Part shown: positions 1 to 7,802 of the stretch, piece by piece
Layout: the number at the start of each line of letters is the position of its first letter
Numbering within the stretch: position 1 is the stretch's first letter
NCBI GenBank assembly: GCA_022566975.1
Contig: JADFHV010000005.1
Location: 1 to 18,161 of the forward strand
From: Chloroflexota bacterium
Lineage (GTDB): Bacteria; Chloroflexota; Dehalococcoidia; SAR202; UBA11138
Length of the DNA stretch: 18,161 nucleotides
Reading direction: 5' to 3'
Notes under the pieces: model-generated
Databases searched by the model: none
What the model saw: only the letters and a program-made list of their open reading frames with translations
What the model was told of the DNA's origin: nothing
Position numbers and translations under genes: made by a program

Positions 1-357
1 GCGCGACGCCCTGTTCAGGATCGTGTACCGGTACGTGCGACTAGACGCATCTCTGCGCGGGTCGAAGTCTCCTTCGACCCTGTATGCCCCCCGGACCGAT
101 ATATCCTCTGGCAGATAGAAATTTAGCGCCTTTTCGAATCTCTCCGGCCGATGGCCCGAGTCGGTGTCGAACGCGACCACCTGTCCCTCCGCGTGGACCC
201 CGGCATCGGTACGACCCGCTCCACTCACCCGCACCTCTTCGCCTGTGAACCGAAGGACCGCCTTCTGGAGCTCCTCCTGTATCGTGGGAGCGTTGGCCTG
301 GTACTGAAACCCGTGATAGTCCCCTCCGTCGTACTCGACAATCAGCGCCAGTCTCAT
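1..357 (-). CDS. truA: tRNA pseudouridine(38-40) synthase TruA, N-terminal part (cut by window edge)
   Basis: The enzyme converts uridines 38-40 of the tRNA anticodon stem-loop to pseudouridine. Reading back from an ATG at 357 gives 119 residues still open at base 1, so only the N-terminal half is present. The start MRLALIVEYDGGDYHGFQYQ is the family opening, and GAGRTDAGVHA (residues 46-56) carries the catalytic aspartate, Asp51. The family is usually about 250 residues. A GAGG Shine-Dalgarno lies about nine bases upstream of the ATG. It begins 12 bases after the rplQ stop, so it probably ends the same transcript. In many bacteria truA follows rplQ and precedes rplM-rpsI. Identity is secure; nothing can be said about the C-terminal half. 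Confidence 0.96.
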   Translation of the reverse strand, partial: MRLALIVEYDGGDYHGFQYQANAPTIQEELQKAVLRFTGEEVRVSGAGRTDAGVHAEGQVVAFDTDSGHRPERFEKALNFYLPEDISVRGAYRVEGDFDPRRDASSRTYRYTILNRASR

Positions 358-369
358 CCGGCGCCTCGA

Positions 370-723
370 CTACGGCATCAGCTCAATGATGGCCAATGGC
401 GCCGCGTCGCCCTTGCGAGGTCCCAGCTTGAACATCCGCGTATAGCCGCCCTCTCTCGACTCATACCTGGGGCCCAGCTCATCGAACAGCTTCGTCAGCG
501 CTCTCTTGTTACTCAGCACCGCCGCAGCCCGCCGGCGCGCGGCAAGGTCACCCTTCTTCCCTTCGCTTATGATCTTTTCCGCCACACGCCTTACCTCCCG
601 CGCCTTGGCCTCCGTCGTGCGGATGGACTCATGCCGGATCAGGTCGGTGACCATGCCGTGGAGCAACGACATACGATGCGAAGTCGGGCGTGACAGCTTC
701 CGCCCCGCTTTCCGGTGCCTCAT
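370..723 (-). CDS. rplQ: 50S ribosomal protein L17
   Basis: L17 is a large-subunit protein near the peptide exit side of 23S rRNA, and the usual last gene of the alpha operon. The 117-residue product begins MRHRKAGRKLSRPTSHRMSL, the invariant L17 start, and includes LIRHESIRTTEAKAREVRR. The length matches the short bacterial form. The ATG is preceded by GGGAG seven bases upstream. It lies 124 bases downstream of rpoA, one of the wider spacers in the cluster, and 12 bases before truA. Nothing in the protein looks abnormal. Confidence 0.98.
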   Translation of the reverse strand: MRHRKAGRKLSRPTSHRMSLLHGMVTDLIRHESIRTTEAKAREVRRVAEKIISEGKKGDLAARRRAAAVLSNKRALTKLFDELGPRYESREGGYTRMFKLGPRKGDAAPLAIIELMP

Positions 724-847
724 CTAGCGCTCCCTACATCCTTCGTACAGGACGTCCACTGCGCGAACGGGTCATTCTCAAGAGTCCTTCCCGGAAGACG
801 GGCGGGGAATCCCGGGGGCTCCCACCCGACCCGGCTCAGGTGCTTCC
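724..847. other. rpoA-rplQ spacer with possible degenerate repeat
   Basis: This 124-bp spacer has no gene. On the plus strand it contains GTCATTCTC followed by AAGAGTCC (771-787), then a GC-rich stretch to about 830 with an odd palindrome CTTCC-C-GGAAG (787-797). The GTCATTCT and AGAGTCC words also occur in the 94-bp element upstream of rpsJ, so this may be a decayed relative. The match is short and could be chance. The Shine-Dalgarno of rplQ is at the low-coordinate end. No convincing promoter or T-run terminator was seen. Confidence 0.3.
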
Positions 848-1921
848 TCATTCGGACGCCGTCTCGTCCTCATCCGGCGCCGGCTGGCTCTCGCCTTCCG
901 ACTCCGCCTCAGCTTCCGGCTCCTCCTCCACACGGTCGGGGTCAAGCTCAGGGGGGACAAGGTCCATATCGCGGAGGCGGCCGAACAGTTCGGCGTAGGA
1001 CTTCTCCCCGAAGTTCCGGATCCGAAGCAACTCGGGCCTGCTCATCTCCAGCACCTCGCCTACCCGGTTGATGCCCGCGCGCTTCAGGCAGTTCAGAGTA
1101 CGAGATGACAGCTCCAGCCGCTCCACTGGGATGTTGTAGTGCTCCGCCGGGATCTTCAGGGCCACCGCGGTCCCTTCGGCCCCCTCCTCGACGGACTTCT
1201 GAGCGTTGGCGAATAGGAAGAACTGGTTCACCAGCATATCGCCTGCCTGGCGCACCGCATCTAGAGGCACAACCGTCCCGTCGGTCCATACCTCCAGCAC
1301 CAGCCGCTCGAGGTCCGTCCGCTGGCCAACGCGGGTCTTCTCGACACTGTAGTTGACCTTCCTGATCGGCGTGAACACCGCGTCTACCGGCAGGGTCCCG
1401 ATGGGGTGTCCGTCGCCTTGAGGGGCCACGACGTATCCCTTACCCCGCTCCACGTTCATCTCCACCGAAAGCCTCGCCTCGGAGGAGTCCATCGCCGCCA
1501 GGTGCAGCTCCGGGTTCACCACCTCGAAGTCCGACGACGAGATGATGTCGCCCGCACACACCTCACCCTCTCCCGCCACCTCCAGACGGAGCTTCCCAGG
1601 CCGGTCTACCTCTGACCGGAGGCGGATGCTCCGCACGTTCATCAGGAACTCAGATACCTCTTCCCGAACGTGCGGTATGGTGGCATACTCGTGCAGCACG
1701 CCCTCTATCTTTACCCACGTGACGGCAGTCCCCGGCAGCGAGCTGTAGAGCACTCGACGAAGGGCATTTCCGAGGGTCATACCATAGCCCGGGTCCAGCG
1801 GCTCGACGGTCATCTTCCCGTACCTGTCGTCGGCCTCCACAACCACGACCTCGGGGCTCGGAACGATCTCTTCGGGCTCGGCCGTCTCCGTAGCAACTAG
1901 AGTCTGGAAGTCTAGGACCAT
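848..1921 (-). CDS. rpoA: DNA-directed RNA polymerase subunit alpha, with acidic C-terminal tail
   Basis: The alpha subunit dimerises to nucleate RNA polymerase assembly, and its C-terminal domain contacts UP elements and activators. The product has 357 residues. The N-terminal assembly domain occupies about residues 25-245 (GYGMTLGNALRRVLYSSLPG at 45-64). The C-terminal domain spans about 263-325 (ERLELSSRTLNCLKRAGI, then RNFGEKSYAEL). Arg274, Asn277, Gly305 and Lys307 sit where E. coli has the DNA-contacting Arg265, Asn268, Gly296 and Lys298, an offset of nine. After about residue 329 there is a 29-residue Glu/Asp-rich tail with little similarity to the core. The ATG has a strong GGGAGG ten bases upstream. 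It lies between rpsD and rplQ as in most bacteria. Confidence 0.98.
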   Translation of the reverse strand: MVLDFQTLVATETAEPEEIVPSPEVVVVEADDRYGKMTVEPLDPGYGMTLGNALRRVLYSSLPGTAVTWVKIEGVLHEYATIPHVREEVSEFLMNVRSIRLRSEVDRPGKLRLEVAGEGEVCAGDIISSSDFEVVNPELHLAAMDSSEARLSVEMNVERGKGYVVAPQGDGHPIGTLPVDAVFTPIRKVNYSVEKTRVGQRTDLERLVLEVWTDGTVVPLDAVRQAGDMLVNQFFLFANAQKSVEEGAEGTAVALKIPAEHYNIPVERLELSSRTLNCLKRAGINRVGEVLEMSRPELLRIRNFGEKSYAELFGRLRDMDLVPPELDPDRVEEEPEAEAESEGESQPAPDEDETASE

Positions 1922-1953
1922 CTATTCAATTCCTCCCTTGCAGCGACTAACTC

Positions 1954-2583
1954 TTACTTCGAGTACAGCTCGACGATAAGCCGTACGTCGATGCCGCTAT
2001 CCACGCCGCCAGTATCCGGCATCGACACCACCTCCCCCGTCAACTTCGCCGGGTCCAGGTTCAGCCAGGACGGCACCGGGCGCTTGGGCAGGTCTTCAGT
2101 GAGGACCGCGATGAAATCGGGCATCGAACCGTTGGAACGCTTCCAGGACACCACGTCCCCCTGCTTCACCAGATAAGATGGAATGGTCATACGCCTTCCG
2201 TTGACCACGAAGTGGCCATGATTCACCAGTTGCCTTCCCTGGCGGCGGGAATCGGCGAACGACAGCCTGTAGACCACGTTGTCCAACCTCCTCTCCAGGA
2301 TCTGGAGAAGGTTGTCCCCAGTGACTCCGGGCTGCTCTCGTGCGAGATCGAAGTACTTCCTGAACTGGCGCTCCAGCACGCCGTACGTAAACCGCGCCTT
2401 CTGCTTCTCCCGGAGTTGGATGGCCCAGTCCGACGGCCTCCTCCTCCGCGGTATCCGGTCGCCCGGCGGTCTCTTGCGTCGCTCCACCGCACAGCGAGGC
2501 GTGTAGCATCGCTCGCCCTTGAGGAACAGCTTCTCCCCAATCCGGCGGCACTGGCGGCAGACCGGGTCTATATATCTTGCCAT
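1954..2583 (-). CDS. rpsD: 30S ribosomal protein S4, zinc-binding form
   Basis: S4 is a primary 16S rRNA binder that starts 30S body assembly, and in some bacteria it represses its own operon. The product has 209 residues. It carries Cys9, Cys12, Cys26 and Cys31 (C-X2-C-X13-C-X4-C), the Cys-containing form known from Thermus. The S4 RNA-binding domain follows (RRLDNVVYRLSFADSRRQGR and VNHGHFVVNGRRMTIPSYLV). The C-terminus RLIVELYSK is typical. AAGGA lies about seven bases before the ATG and a stronger AGGAGG lies further up. It is separated from rpsK by an inserted membrane-protein gene, which departs from the usual rpsM-rpsK-rpsD block. Confidence 0.98.
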   Translation of the reverse strand: MARYIDPVCRQCRRIGEKLFLKGERCYTPRCAVERRKRPPGDRIPRRRRPSDWAIQLREKQKARFTYGVLERQFRKYFDLAREQPGVTGDNLLQILERRLDNVVYRLSFADSRRQGRQLVNHGHFVVNGRRMTIPSYLVKQGDVVSWKRSNGSMPDFIAVLTEDLPKRPVPSWLNLDPAKLTGEVVSMPDTGGVDSGIDVRLIVELYSK

Positions 2584-2613
2584 CCTAGATTCCTTTTCCT
2601 CCTGGGACCTCTG

Positions 2614-2657
2614 TCATGCCGTTGCCATCCCCATCTCCCGAGACAGCGCGTCGGTGT
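2614..2657 (-). repeat. 44-bp direct repeat, copy 1 (downstream duplicate of a gene 3' end)
   Basis: These 44 bases match 2689-2732 at 41 positions in the same orientation, 75 bp away. Copy 2 is the last codons and TGA stop of the membrane-protein gene. Copy 1 lies beyond that stop, in the spacer before rpsD. The 75-bp offset is a multiple of three, and copy 1 still reads NTDALSREMGMATA-stop against [18 protein letters not shown]. It looks like a short tandem duplication with a dispersed repeat between the copies. Confidence 0.85.
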
Positions 2658-2660
2658 TTC

Positions 2661-2685
2661 CCGCTCGGCCTGAGCCTGTCGAAGG
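2661..2685 (-). repeat. Dispersed TTCGACAGGCTCAGG-type repeat unit between the 44-bp copies
   Basis: On the minus strand this reads CCTTCGACAGGCTCAGGCC followed by GAGCGG. The TTCGACAGGCTCAGG word recurs at 14979-15009. To my knowledge such short units are scattered through intergenic DNA of many Chloroflexota genomes. Here it sits exactly between the two 44-bp direct copies. Confidence 0.7.
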
Positions 2686-2688
2686 CCC

Positions 2689-2732
2689 TCATGCCGTTAC
2701 CAGCCCCATCTCCCGAGACAGCGCCTCGGTGT
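2689..2732 (-). repeat. 44-bp direct repeat, copy 2 (3' end of the membrane-protein gene)
   Basis: This is the coding copy of the 44-bp repeat. It contains the final codons and TGA stop of the membrane-protein gene. The differences from copy 1 are three single bases, each giving a conservative change (E/D, L/M, V/A). Confidence 0.85.
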
Positions 2733-3534
2733 CGTAGTCTTCCTTCCTGACCCTCAAATCGAAATAGAGAAGCGTCGTGGCTATGGATAACACCGGCGGA
2801 ACGAATACTGAAACCGTCATGCCGGCGAGGAATACGAACGCGTCTCCAACCGCATTGGTCTCCCCGGGCGCCGCCAGACCGGAAGCGACCCCAAAGGGAA
2901 TAGTCAGTACGAGCGCCAGACCCATGAGGACCAGCAGCAGGACCAGCGCCACCCCGAAGACCCTCCACCAGCTATTTCTTACCAGCGTGAAGCTTCGCTT
3001 CAGCGCGTCCAACGGCCTGAGACCTTCAAGAATCACCGCCTGCGGCGTGACCATGAGGTAGACCGTTACAATCAGAAAGGCCGTACCCAGCACCAGGAAA
3101 AGGACTCCCAGGCCGGCCGACTGGCTGGTGATCGCCGTGCTAGCCATGTAGTCGGAGACAAGGCCCAATGTGGCCAGCGCCACAGCCAGGGCTCCCAGTG
3201 ACATCACCCTCCACGACACCCTTCGATAGCACCCCTCGATCTCAATCTCTCCTGTCACGTAATGCTGTCCCACCCCCCATATGACCGCCCCATACACACA
3301 TATGCCTGCCACCAGGCTCACCACCCCCACCACAAAAAAGCCGGCGAGTCCGTGCAGGGGCACTAGGCCGAAAAAGTTCACCGGCACCTGCACCAACGCC
3401 ACGAGGACTATGATACGCCCGAAATGGCCCCAGTAGATGGCGAACGTCTCATTCAGCAGGTTGCCCAGTGACAGCGCAGCCACCGGTCGGGGCCCGTCGA
3501 CGGCCTTATGGTTCTCCCGGCTTGTCTCGTTCAC
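2689..3534 (-). CDS. Polytopic membrane protein of unnamed family, inserted in the alpha operon
   Basis: The 281-residue product has a short polar N-terminus ([16 protein letters not shown]) and six likely membrane segments at roughly 39-58, 63-90, 109-127, 141-163, 192-216 and 231-258. The motif [20 protein letters not shown] (169-188) followed by WWRVFG, and the ending [19 protein letters not shown], resemble poorly characterised integral membrane proteins related to glycerophosphodiesterase membrane-domain or DUF975-like families. No catalytic residues are evident and I cannot assign a function. It starts with GTG inside a GTGA overlap with the rpsK stop, so it is probably translationally coupled to S11. 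Its presence between rpsK and rpsD is unusual. A duplicate of its final 44 bp lies just downstream. Confidence 0.85.
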   Translation of the reverse strand: MNETSRENHKAVDGPRPVAALSLGNLLNETFAIYWGHFGRIIVLVALVQVPVNFFGLVPLHGLAGFFVVGVVSLVAGICVYGAVIWGVGQHYVTGEIEIEGCYRRVSWRVMSLGALAVALATLGLVSDYMASTAITSQSAGLGVLFLVLGTAFLIVTVYLMVTPQAVILEGLRPLDALKRSFTLVRNSWWRVFGVALVLLLVLMGLALVLTIPFGVASGLAAPGETNAVGDAFVFLAGMTVSVFVPPVLSIATTLLYFDLRVRKEDYDTEALSREMGLVTA

Positions 3535-3917
3535 ACTCGCCGTTTCTTCGGTGGCCGACAGCCGTTGTGCGGTATCGGCGTAACGTCACGGATGCTGGTG
3601 ACATACAGTCCGCTGGCCTGCAGGGACCGGATAGCGGCCTCTCGACCGGCTCCGGGGCCCCTAACGTAGACCTCGACCTCACGCAGCCCGTGCTCCATTC
3701 CCTTCCGTGCGGCGTCCTCTCCGGCCCTCTGGGCCGCGAAGACCGTAGACTTGCGAGACCCGGTGAAGCCCACCGTGCCCGCGCTGCCCCAGGCTATTAC
3801 GTTCCCATCCGCGTCCGTCAGCGTCACCAGCGTGTTGTTGAACGTCGACTGGATGTAGGCCCGTCCCACCGGAACGGACTTGCGCTCGCGACGCCTTGTT
3901 CTCGGCCGCCTTGCCAT
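3531..3917 (-). CDS. rpsK: 30S ribosomal protein S11
   Basis: S11 lies on the 30S platform near the mRNA exit and the 3' end of 16S rRNA. The 128-residue product has the family core [20 protein letters not shown] (20-39), followed by [23 protein letters not shown]. The basic end [18 protein letters not shown] is characteristic. The ATG has AGGAG upstream. It begins 31 bases after rpsM and its TGA overlaps the GTG of the downstream membrane-protein gene by four bases. Confidence 0.98.
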   Translation of the reverse strand: MARRPRTRRRERKSVPVGRAYIQSTFNNTLVTLTDADGNVIAWGSAGTVGFTGSRKSTVFAAQRAGEDAARKGMEHGLREVEVYVRGPGAGREAAIRSLQASGLYVTSIRDVTPIPHNGCRPPKKRRV

Positions 3918-3948
3918 TATGGTCTCTCCTGAAACTCAGAAACCGCTG

Positions 3949-4332
3949 CTACTTGCGCGTCACCGCATGCCTGCGCCCTGCCACCGTCCGCTTCGCTCCC
4001 CGCTTGGAGCGGGCGTTAGTGCGCGTGCGCTGACCTCGCACCGGCAGCCCGCGCCGGTGGCGCATGCCCCGGTAGGTCCCCACGTCGATCAGCCGGCGGA
4101 TGTTCATATTGATCTCGCGCCGCAGATCGCCCTCTACCCGCTTCTCGCGGTCGACGATCTCCCTGATCCGCGACAAGTCCGTCTCGGTCAGGTCCTTTAC
4201 ACGCGGATTCCCCTCCAGCCCGGCCTTCCGAGCGACATCCTTGGCCTGCGTCGCCCCGATGCCAAAGATGCTCCGCAGCGAGATCTCCACCCTCTTGTTA
4301 TCGGGAATGTTTACACCGGCTACTATCGCCAT
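3949..4332 (-). CDS. rpsM: 30S ribosomal protein S13
   Basis: S13 sits at the 30S head and forms intersubunit bridges with L5 while contacting P-site tRNA. The 127-residue product starts [19 protein letters not shown], includes the helix-hairpin-helix [17 protein letters not shown], and ends in the basic segment [21 protein letters not shown] that reaches the P site. A GGGAG lies seven bases upstream of the ATG. It is first in the alpha block after rpmJ. Length and motifs are normal. Confidence 0.98.
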   Translation of the reverse strand: MAIVAGVNIPDNKRVEISLRSIFGIGATQAKDVARKAGLEGNPRVKDLTETDLSRIREIVDREKRVEGDLRREINMNIRRLIDVGTYRGMRHRRGLPVRGQRTRTNARSKRGAKRTVAGRRHAVTRK

Positions 4333-4397
4333 TGCTGCGCTCCCTGACGCCTAACTATCCCGGCCTGTGTCGATACAGCTTACCGAATGGAGGGGGA

Positions 4398-4511
4398 TCA
4401 CCCCTGCCTCTGCTTGTGCCTCGGATTGGTACAGATCACCAGCACCCTGCCCTTGCGGCGGACGACCCTGCACTTGGCACACCGCGTTTTGACCGACGCC
4501 GACACCTTCAT
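4398..4511 (-). CDS. rpmJ: 50S ribosomal protein L36, zinc-binding form
   Basis: This 37-residue gene is short. Reading the minus strand from the ATG at 4511 gives [20 protein letters not shown], then [17 protein letters not shown] and TGA. Cys11, Cys14, Cys27 and His32 form the zinc site of the Cys-containing L36 class. A GGAG lies seven bases upstream. Its place between infA and rpsM is standard. L36 is the smallest large-subunit protein and stabilises 23S rRNA near the A-site side. Confidence 0.97.
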   Translation of the reverse strand: MKVSASVKTRCAKCRVVRRKGRVLVICTNPRHKQRQG

Positions 4512-4565
4512 GGCTGTTCTCCGTCAAGTCCCCTCACTGTTCCAGGCCGGGTCTTGCACACGGCT

Positions 4566-4784
4566 CTACTTGAAGCGATACGTGATCCGGCCTCGCTTGA
4601 GGTCGTACGGCGACAGCTCCACCAGAACCCGGTCGCCGGGCAGCACTCGAATGAAGTAGAGGCGTATCTTGCCCGACACGTACGCCAGCACCTCGTGCCC
4701 GTTGGCCAGCTCCACCCGGAAGTTGGCATTGGGCAGCGCCTCGGTAACCGTGCCTTCGACCTCTATGACCTCTTTCTTAGCCAT
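4566..4784 (-). CDS. infA: Translation initiation factor IF-1
   Basis: IF-1 blocks the ribosomal A site during initiation and assists IF-2 and IF-3. The 72-residue product is one S1-like OB fold: [20 protein letters not shown], then [20 protein letters not shown], ending [15 protein letters not shown], the full bacterial length. The ATG overlaps the 3' end of map by eight bases, and AAGGA is seven bases upstream inside map. It precedes rpmJ by 54 bases, the usual infA-rpmJ arrangement. Confidence 0.98.
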   Translation of the reverse strand: MAKKEVIEVEGTVTEALPNANFRVELANGHEVLAYVSGKIRLYFIRVLPGDRVLVELSPYDLKRGRITYRFK

Positions 4785-5595
4785 CCGCTAGTTCCTTGTC
4801 GTCCCCGATAGTAGTTAGGACCTCAGCCCCGTTCTCAGTAATCGCGATAGTATCCTCGAAATGCGCCGAGAGGCTGCCGTCGGCGGTCACCACCGTCCAA
4901 CCATCGTCCAGCTGCACCGCCTCCCAGCCACCCGCGTTCAACATCGGCTCGATAGCAAGCGTCATGCCATTGCGTAGCATCGGCCCCCGCCCCGGCATGC
5001 CATAGTTGGGGACCTGAGGCTCCTCGTGCATCGCACGCCCGATACCGTGTCCCACATACTGTCGCACCACAGAGTAGCCCAGACCCTCGCTGTAGGCCTG
5101 CACAGCCGATGAGATGTCCCCTATCCTTGCGCCCACGACCGCCCTGGCGATGCCCTCGCGAAGGGCCTCTTGTGTGGCGTCCAGGAGCCGCTGGGCCTCC
5201 TCGGATATTGCCCCCACGCCGGCCGTAAAGGCGCTATCGCCGTGGAAGCCCCCGACGATGGCCCCAACGTCCACGCTAACCAGGTCTCCATCGCGCAGCA
5301 CCCGGTCGCCCGGGATGCCGTGTACTATCTCCTCATTTAACGACACGCAGATCGTGCCGGGGAAGGGTATGACCCCCGGTCCCGTATATCCCTTGAACGA
5401 GGGCTCGGCTCCCCGACCTCTGATCGCTTCCTCCGCTATACGGTCCAACTCGCGTGTCGTGATTCCCGGTTCAATCGCCTTCTTCAGCTTGGCCTTGGTC
5501 TCCGCCACGACCTCGCCCGCCTCCCGCATGAGCTTGAGCTCTCTGGGAGACTTCAGCGAGATCCCGTTCGGCTGCCTTCCTATGACGCCCTTCAT
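4777..5595 (-). CDS. map: Type I methionine aminopeptidase
   Basis: This metalloenzyme removes the initiator methionine from nascent proteins. The 272-residue product has all five metal ligands, Asp109, Asp120, His183, Glu216 and Glu247, each 12 higher than the E. coli positions. Supporting motifs are [38 protein letters not shown] and AIEPML. It is therefore about 12 residues longer at the N-terminus ([11 protein letters not shown]) than the minimal enzyme. No good Shine-Dalgarno precedes the ATG at 5595, so the exact start is uncertain. It follows adk and overlaps infA, matching the adk-map-infA order of many bacteria. Confidence 0.96.
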   Translation of the reverse strand: MKGVIGRQPNGISLKSPRELKLMREAGEVVAETKAKLKKAIEPGITTRELDRIAEEAIRGRGAEPSFKGYTGPGVIPFPGTICVSLNEEIVHGIPGDRVLRDGDLVSVDVGAIVGGFHGDSAFTAGVGAISEEAQRLLDATQEALREGIARAVVGARIGDISSAVQAYSEGLGYSVVRQYVGHGIGRAMHEEPQVPNYGMPGRGPMLRNGMTLAIEPMLNAGGWEAVQLDDGWTVVTADGSLSAHFEDTIAITENGAEVLTTIGDDKELADG

Positions 5596-5680
5596 GTCGC
5601 AATTCGCAGGCGCCAGGCGACCGATTTACCCAGGCCCGGCGCTTCGACAAGCGATCCCAGGGTCTTCGACGTCCCGGCCA

Positions 5681-6319
5681 TCAGGCTACCACCGCGGCCA
5701 TAGACCTCTCAACCGTTTCGATCGAATCCCCGCCGTCTATCTCCTCCAGCATCCCCCTCCGACGGTAGAACTCGATCAGCGGCTCCGTCTCGTCAGTGTA
5801 GACCTGGATCCGCCTCTTGACGGCCTCCGGCTTATCGTCCTCCCGCTGGTAGAGCTCGCCGCCGCACGCGTCACACCTACCCGGCTCCGTTGGAGGCGAC
5901 GAGTGCTGGTGATACGGCGCCTGGCAGGCGCGGCACACGAGCCTCCCCGTCAGCCGCCGGGCCAGCTCCTCCGGGGCCACCCTCATGTAAAGCGCCTTGT
6001 CGATTCCTCCGCTGCCTTCCAGTTCGCTCTCCAGGGCTTCCGCCTGGGCCAGGGTCCTGGGGAACCCGTCCAGGACGAACCCTTTTTCGCGGCCCGGCAC
6101 GTTGATCCAGTCCATTACCATCCTGATCGTAACGTCGTCCGGCACCAGCACACCGCGCTCCATGTACGAGCGCGCCAGCCGGCCCAACTCCGTGTCCCGC
6201 TCCTGATGTTCGCGAAACAGGTCTCCCGACGAGACCCTCTCGACCCCCAGCTTCGCCGCCAGTCGAGCCGCCTGGGTGCCCTTTCCCGCCCCCGGCGGCC
6301 CCAGCAGTATCACCTTCAA
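5681..6319 (-). CDS. adk: Adenylate kinase, zinc-LID form
   Basis: The enzyme interconverts ATP plus AMP and two ADP in the cytoplasm. The 212-residue product begins with the P-loop GPPGAGKGT (7-15). The AMP-binding segment SSGDLFREH and DGFPRT (84-89) follow. The long LID carries Cys129, Cys132, Cys149 and Cys152 (C-X2-C-X16-C-X2-C), the structural zinc site of many Gram-positive and thermophilic enzymes. The predicted start is TTG at 6319, chosen because MKVILLGPPGAGKGT is the standard opening. The ribosome-binding site is weak (GGGA close to the start, GGGAG farther up). It lies between secY and map as usual. Confidence 0.97.
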   Translation of the reverse strand: MKVILLGPPGAGKGTQAARLAAKLGVERVSSGDLFREHQERDTELGRLARSYMERGVLVPDDVTIRMVMDWINVPGREKGFVLDGFPRTLAQAEALESELEGSGGIDKALYMRVAPEELARRLTGRLVCRACQAPYHQHSSPPTEPGRCDACGGELYQREDDKPEAVKRRIQVYTDETEPLIEFYRRRGMLEEIDGGDSIETVERSMAAVVA

Positions 6320-6464
6320 TCCCGTCCCAGCTCCCCGTCAGCCCTTAGCTCACAGATGCTCAACCATACGGGAGGGACAACACCTCTCGCCTTCTGGCCC
6401 ACGGCAGCGGGCAAAGAGCGCGCGGGCTCGGGCGGCAATAAGCTAGGCGCGAGGCATCCCGTCG
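6320..6464. other. secY-adk spacer, no gene seen
   Basis: This 145-bp spacer is the longest inside the spc-alpha part of the cluster. Both strands were scanned for a small gene, a repeat matching the others here and a T-run terminator; none was convincing. A TTGTCC word lies in it on the minus strand but has no good partner -10 box. It could hold a promoter for adk-map-infA, but the sequence does not show one clearly. Confidence 0.4.
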
Positions 6465-7802
6465 TCACTTGATGAACCCCTCATAGTTCCGCATCAAGAG
6501 CTGCGCCTCCAGCTGGCGCATCGTATCCAGCGCCACACCTACCATTATCAATAGGCTGAAGCTGCTAAGCGTCAACGCCCGTATGCCCGACGCCTGAGTG
6601 ACAAAGTACGGCGCGATAGCCACGGCACCCAGGAATATCGCACCCGCCCACGTTATCCGGAGGATGACCCGGGTAAGGTACTCCTGGGTCGGACGGCCCG
6701 GACGGATTCCCGGAATGAACCCTCCGTTCCGTTGCAGGCTTTCCGCCAGGTTCTGCTGCTGGAACACCACCATGGTATAGAAAAACGTGAACACCACCAC
6801 CAGGACGAACAACGCTCCCCAATAGGTGAAGTTCTGCGGGTCGAGGCTGTTGGCGAAGAACCGCGCGAAACGGGGGACGAAGTCGTCGCTCAGCGGGTCT
6901 CTGAAGTAGGTGGCGACCGTCGCTGGAAGAATGATGATCGAGGACGCGAAGATCAGCGGGATCATCCCCGCCGAGTTCACGCGGAGCGGCAGGAAGGTCG
7001 AGCCGCTCTGACGCTGCATCTTGCCCCCGCGAAACACGCTCCGGCCGTATTGCACCGGCACACGGCGCTGGGCCTCCGTGAACAGAACGATCACAAAGAT
7101 GATCCCGACGCCGAACAGGCCCAGCAAGAGCAGACCGCCCTCGTCACCGCCCTGGAGGAAACCCCGTCCCACCACCGATGGGAACCTGGCTACGATCCCG
7201 CCGAAGATAATCAGCGAGATACCGTTCCCTAGGCCGCGCTCCGTGATCAGCTCGCCCAACCATACCAGGAACATCGTCCCCGCTACCATAGACAGCAGCA
7301 TCGCTATCGTCTGTAGGTTCAGCCCGAGCTGCACGGAAGGTAGCACTCCCGACTGCTGCAAGAGCGTGATCGTACCGTAGGACTGGAGGAAGGCGATGGG
7401 GACCGTCAGGTAGTGTGTGATCTGGTTTATCCGCTGACGGCCGTACTCGCCCTCCTGTGCCAGCGCCTTCAGGTTCGGCAGCACGGGCGTCAGGATCTGC
7501 ATCACGATGGAGGCCGTTATGTAGGGATAGACTCCCAGCGCCGCCACGCTCATGCTTGCCAGCGCGCCGCCGCTGAAGACGTCCAGGAATCCCAGAAGCG
7601 CCTGCTCACGGAAGGCGTTCAGCAGGTTTTGCGTGTCCACGCCGGGCACCGGGACGTGGGCGACAAACCGGAATATGACCAACATTGCAAATGTGAACAG
7701 GATCTTGCCACGCAGGTCCGGCACCCGCATGGCGTCGATCATCGACTGGATGAGTTGCGGCCTGGATACCGCCTCCGCCCTCGCCGTCTGCGCCTGACGC
7801 AT
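6465..7802 (-). CDS. secY: Protein translocase subunit SecY
   Basis: SecY forms the protein-conducting channel of the Sec translocon in the cytoplasmic membrane. The 445-residue product has the ten-helix pattern of the family, with RVPDLRGKILFTFAMLVIFR near the N-terminus, the plug-region segment FLDVFSGGALASMSVAALGV, the cytosolic loop ITERGLGNGISLIIFGGI and the motif NGGFIPGIRPGRPTQEYL. About 20 residues precede the usual family start. The ATG at 7802 overlaps the rplO stop as TGATG and has GGGAG eight bases upstream; the internal Met21 lacks such a site, so the longer form is preferred. It ends the spc block. Confidence 0.97.
   Translation of the reverse strand: MRQAQTARAEAVSRPQLIQSMIDAMRVPDLRGKILFTFAMLVIFRFVAHVPVPGVDTQNLLNAFREQALLGFLDVFSGGALASMSVAALGVYPYITASIVMQILTPVLPNLKALAQEGEYGRQRINQITHYLTVPIAFLQSYGTITLLQQSGVLPSVQLGLNLQTIAMLLSMVAGTMFLVWLGELITERGLGNGISLIIFGGIVARFPSVVGRGFLQGGDEGGLLLLGLFGVGIIFVIVLFTEAQRRVPVQYGRSVFRGGKMQRQSGSTFLPLRVNSAGMIPLIFASSIIILPATVATYFRDPLSDDFVPRFARFFANSLDPQNFTYWGALFVLVVVFTFFYTMVVFQQQNLAESLQRNGGFIPGIRPGRPTQEYLTRVILRITWAGAIFLGAVAIAPYFVTQASGIRALTLSSFSLLIMVGVALDTMRQLEAQLLMRNYEGFIK

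Noticed and set aside
2585..2968. 127-residue minus-strand frame ending in the 44-bp repeat region
   Set aside because: It overlaps the membrane-protein gene in another frame and has no membrane or domain features of its own; it is a shadow frame.
5114..6472. 452-residue open frame on the plus strand opposite map and adk
   Set aside because: It is antisense to two well-supported enzymes, is rich in Arg, Pro and Ser as expected of a GC-rich shadow frame, and shows no recognisable domain.
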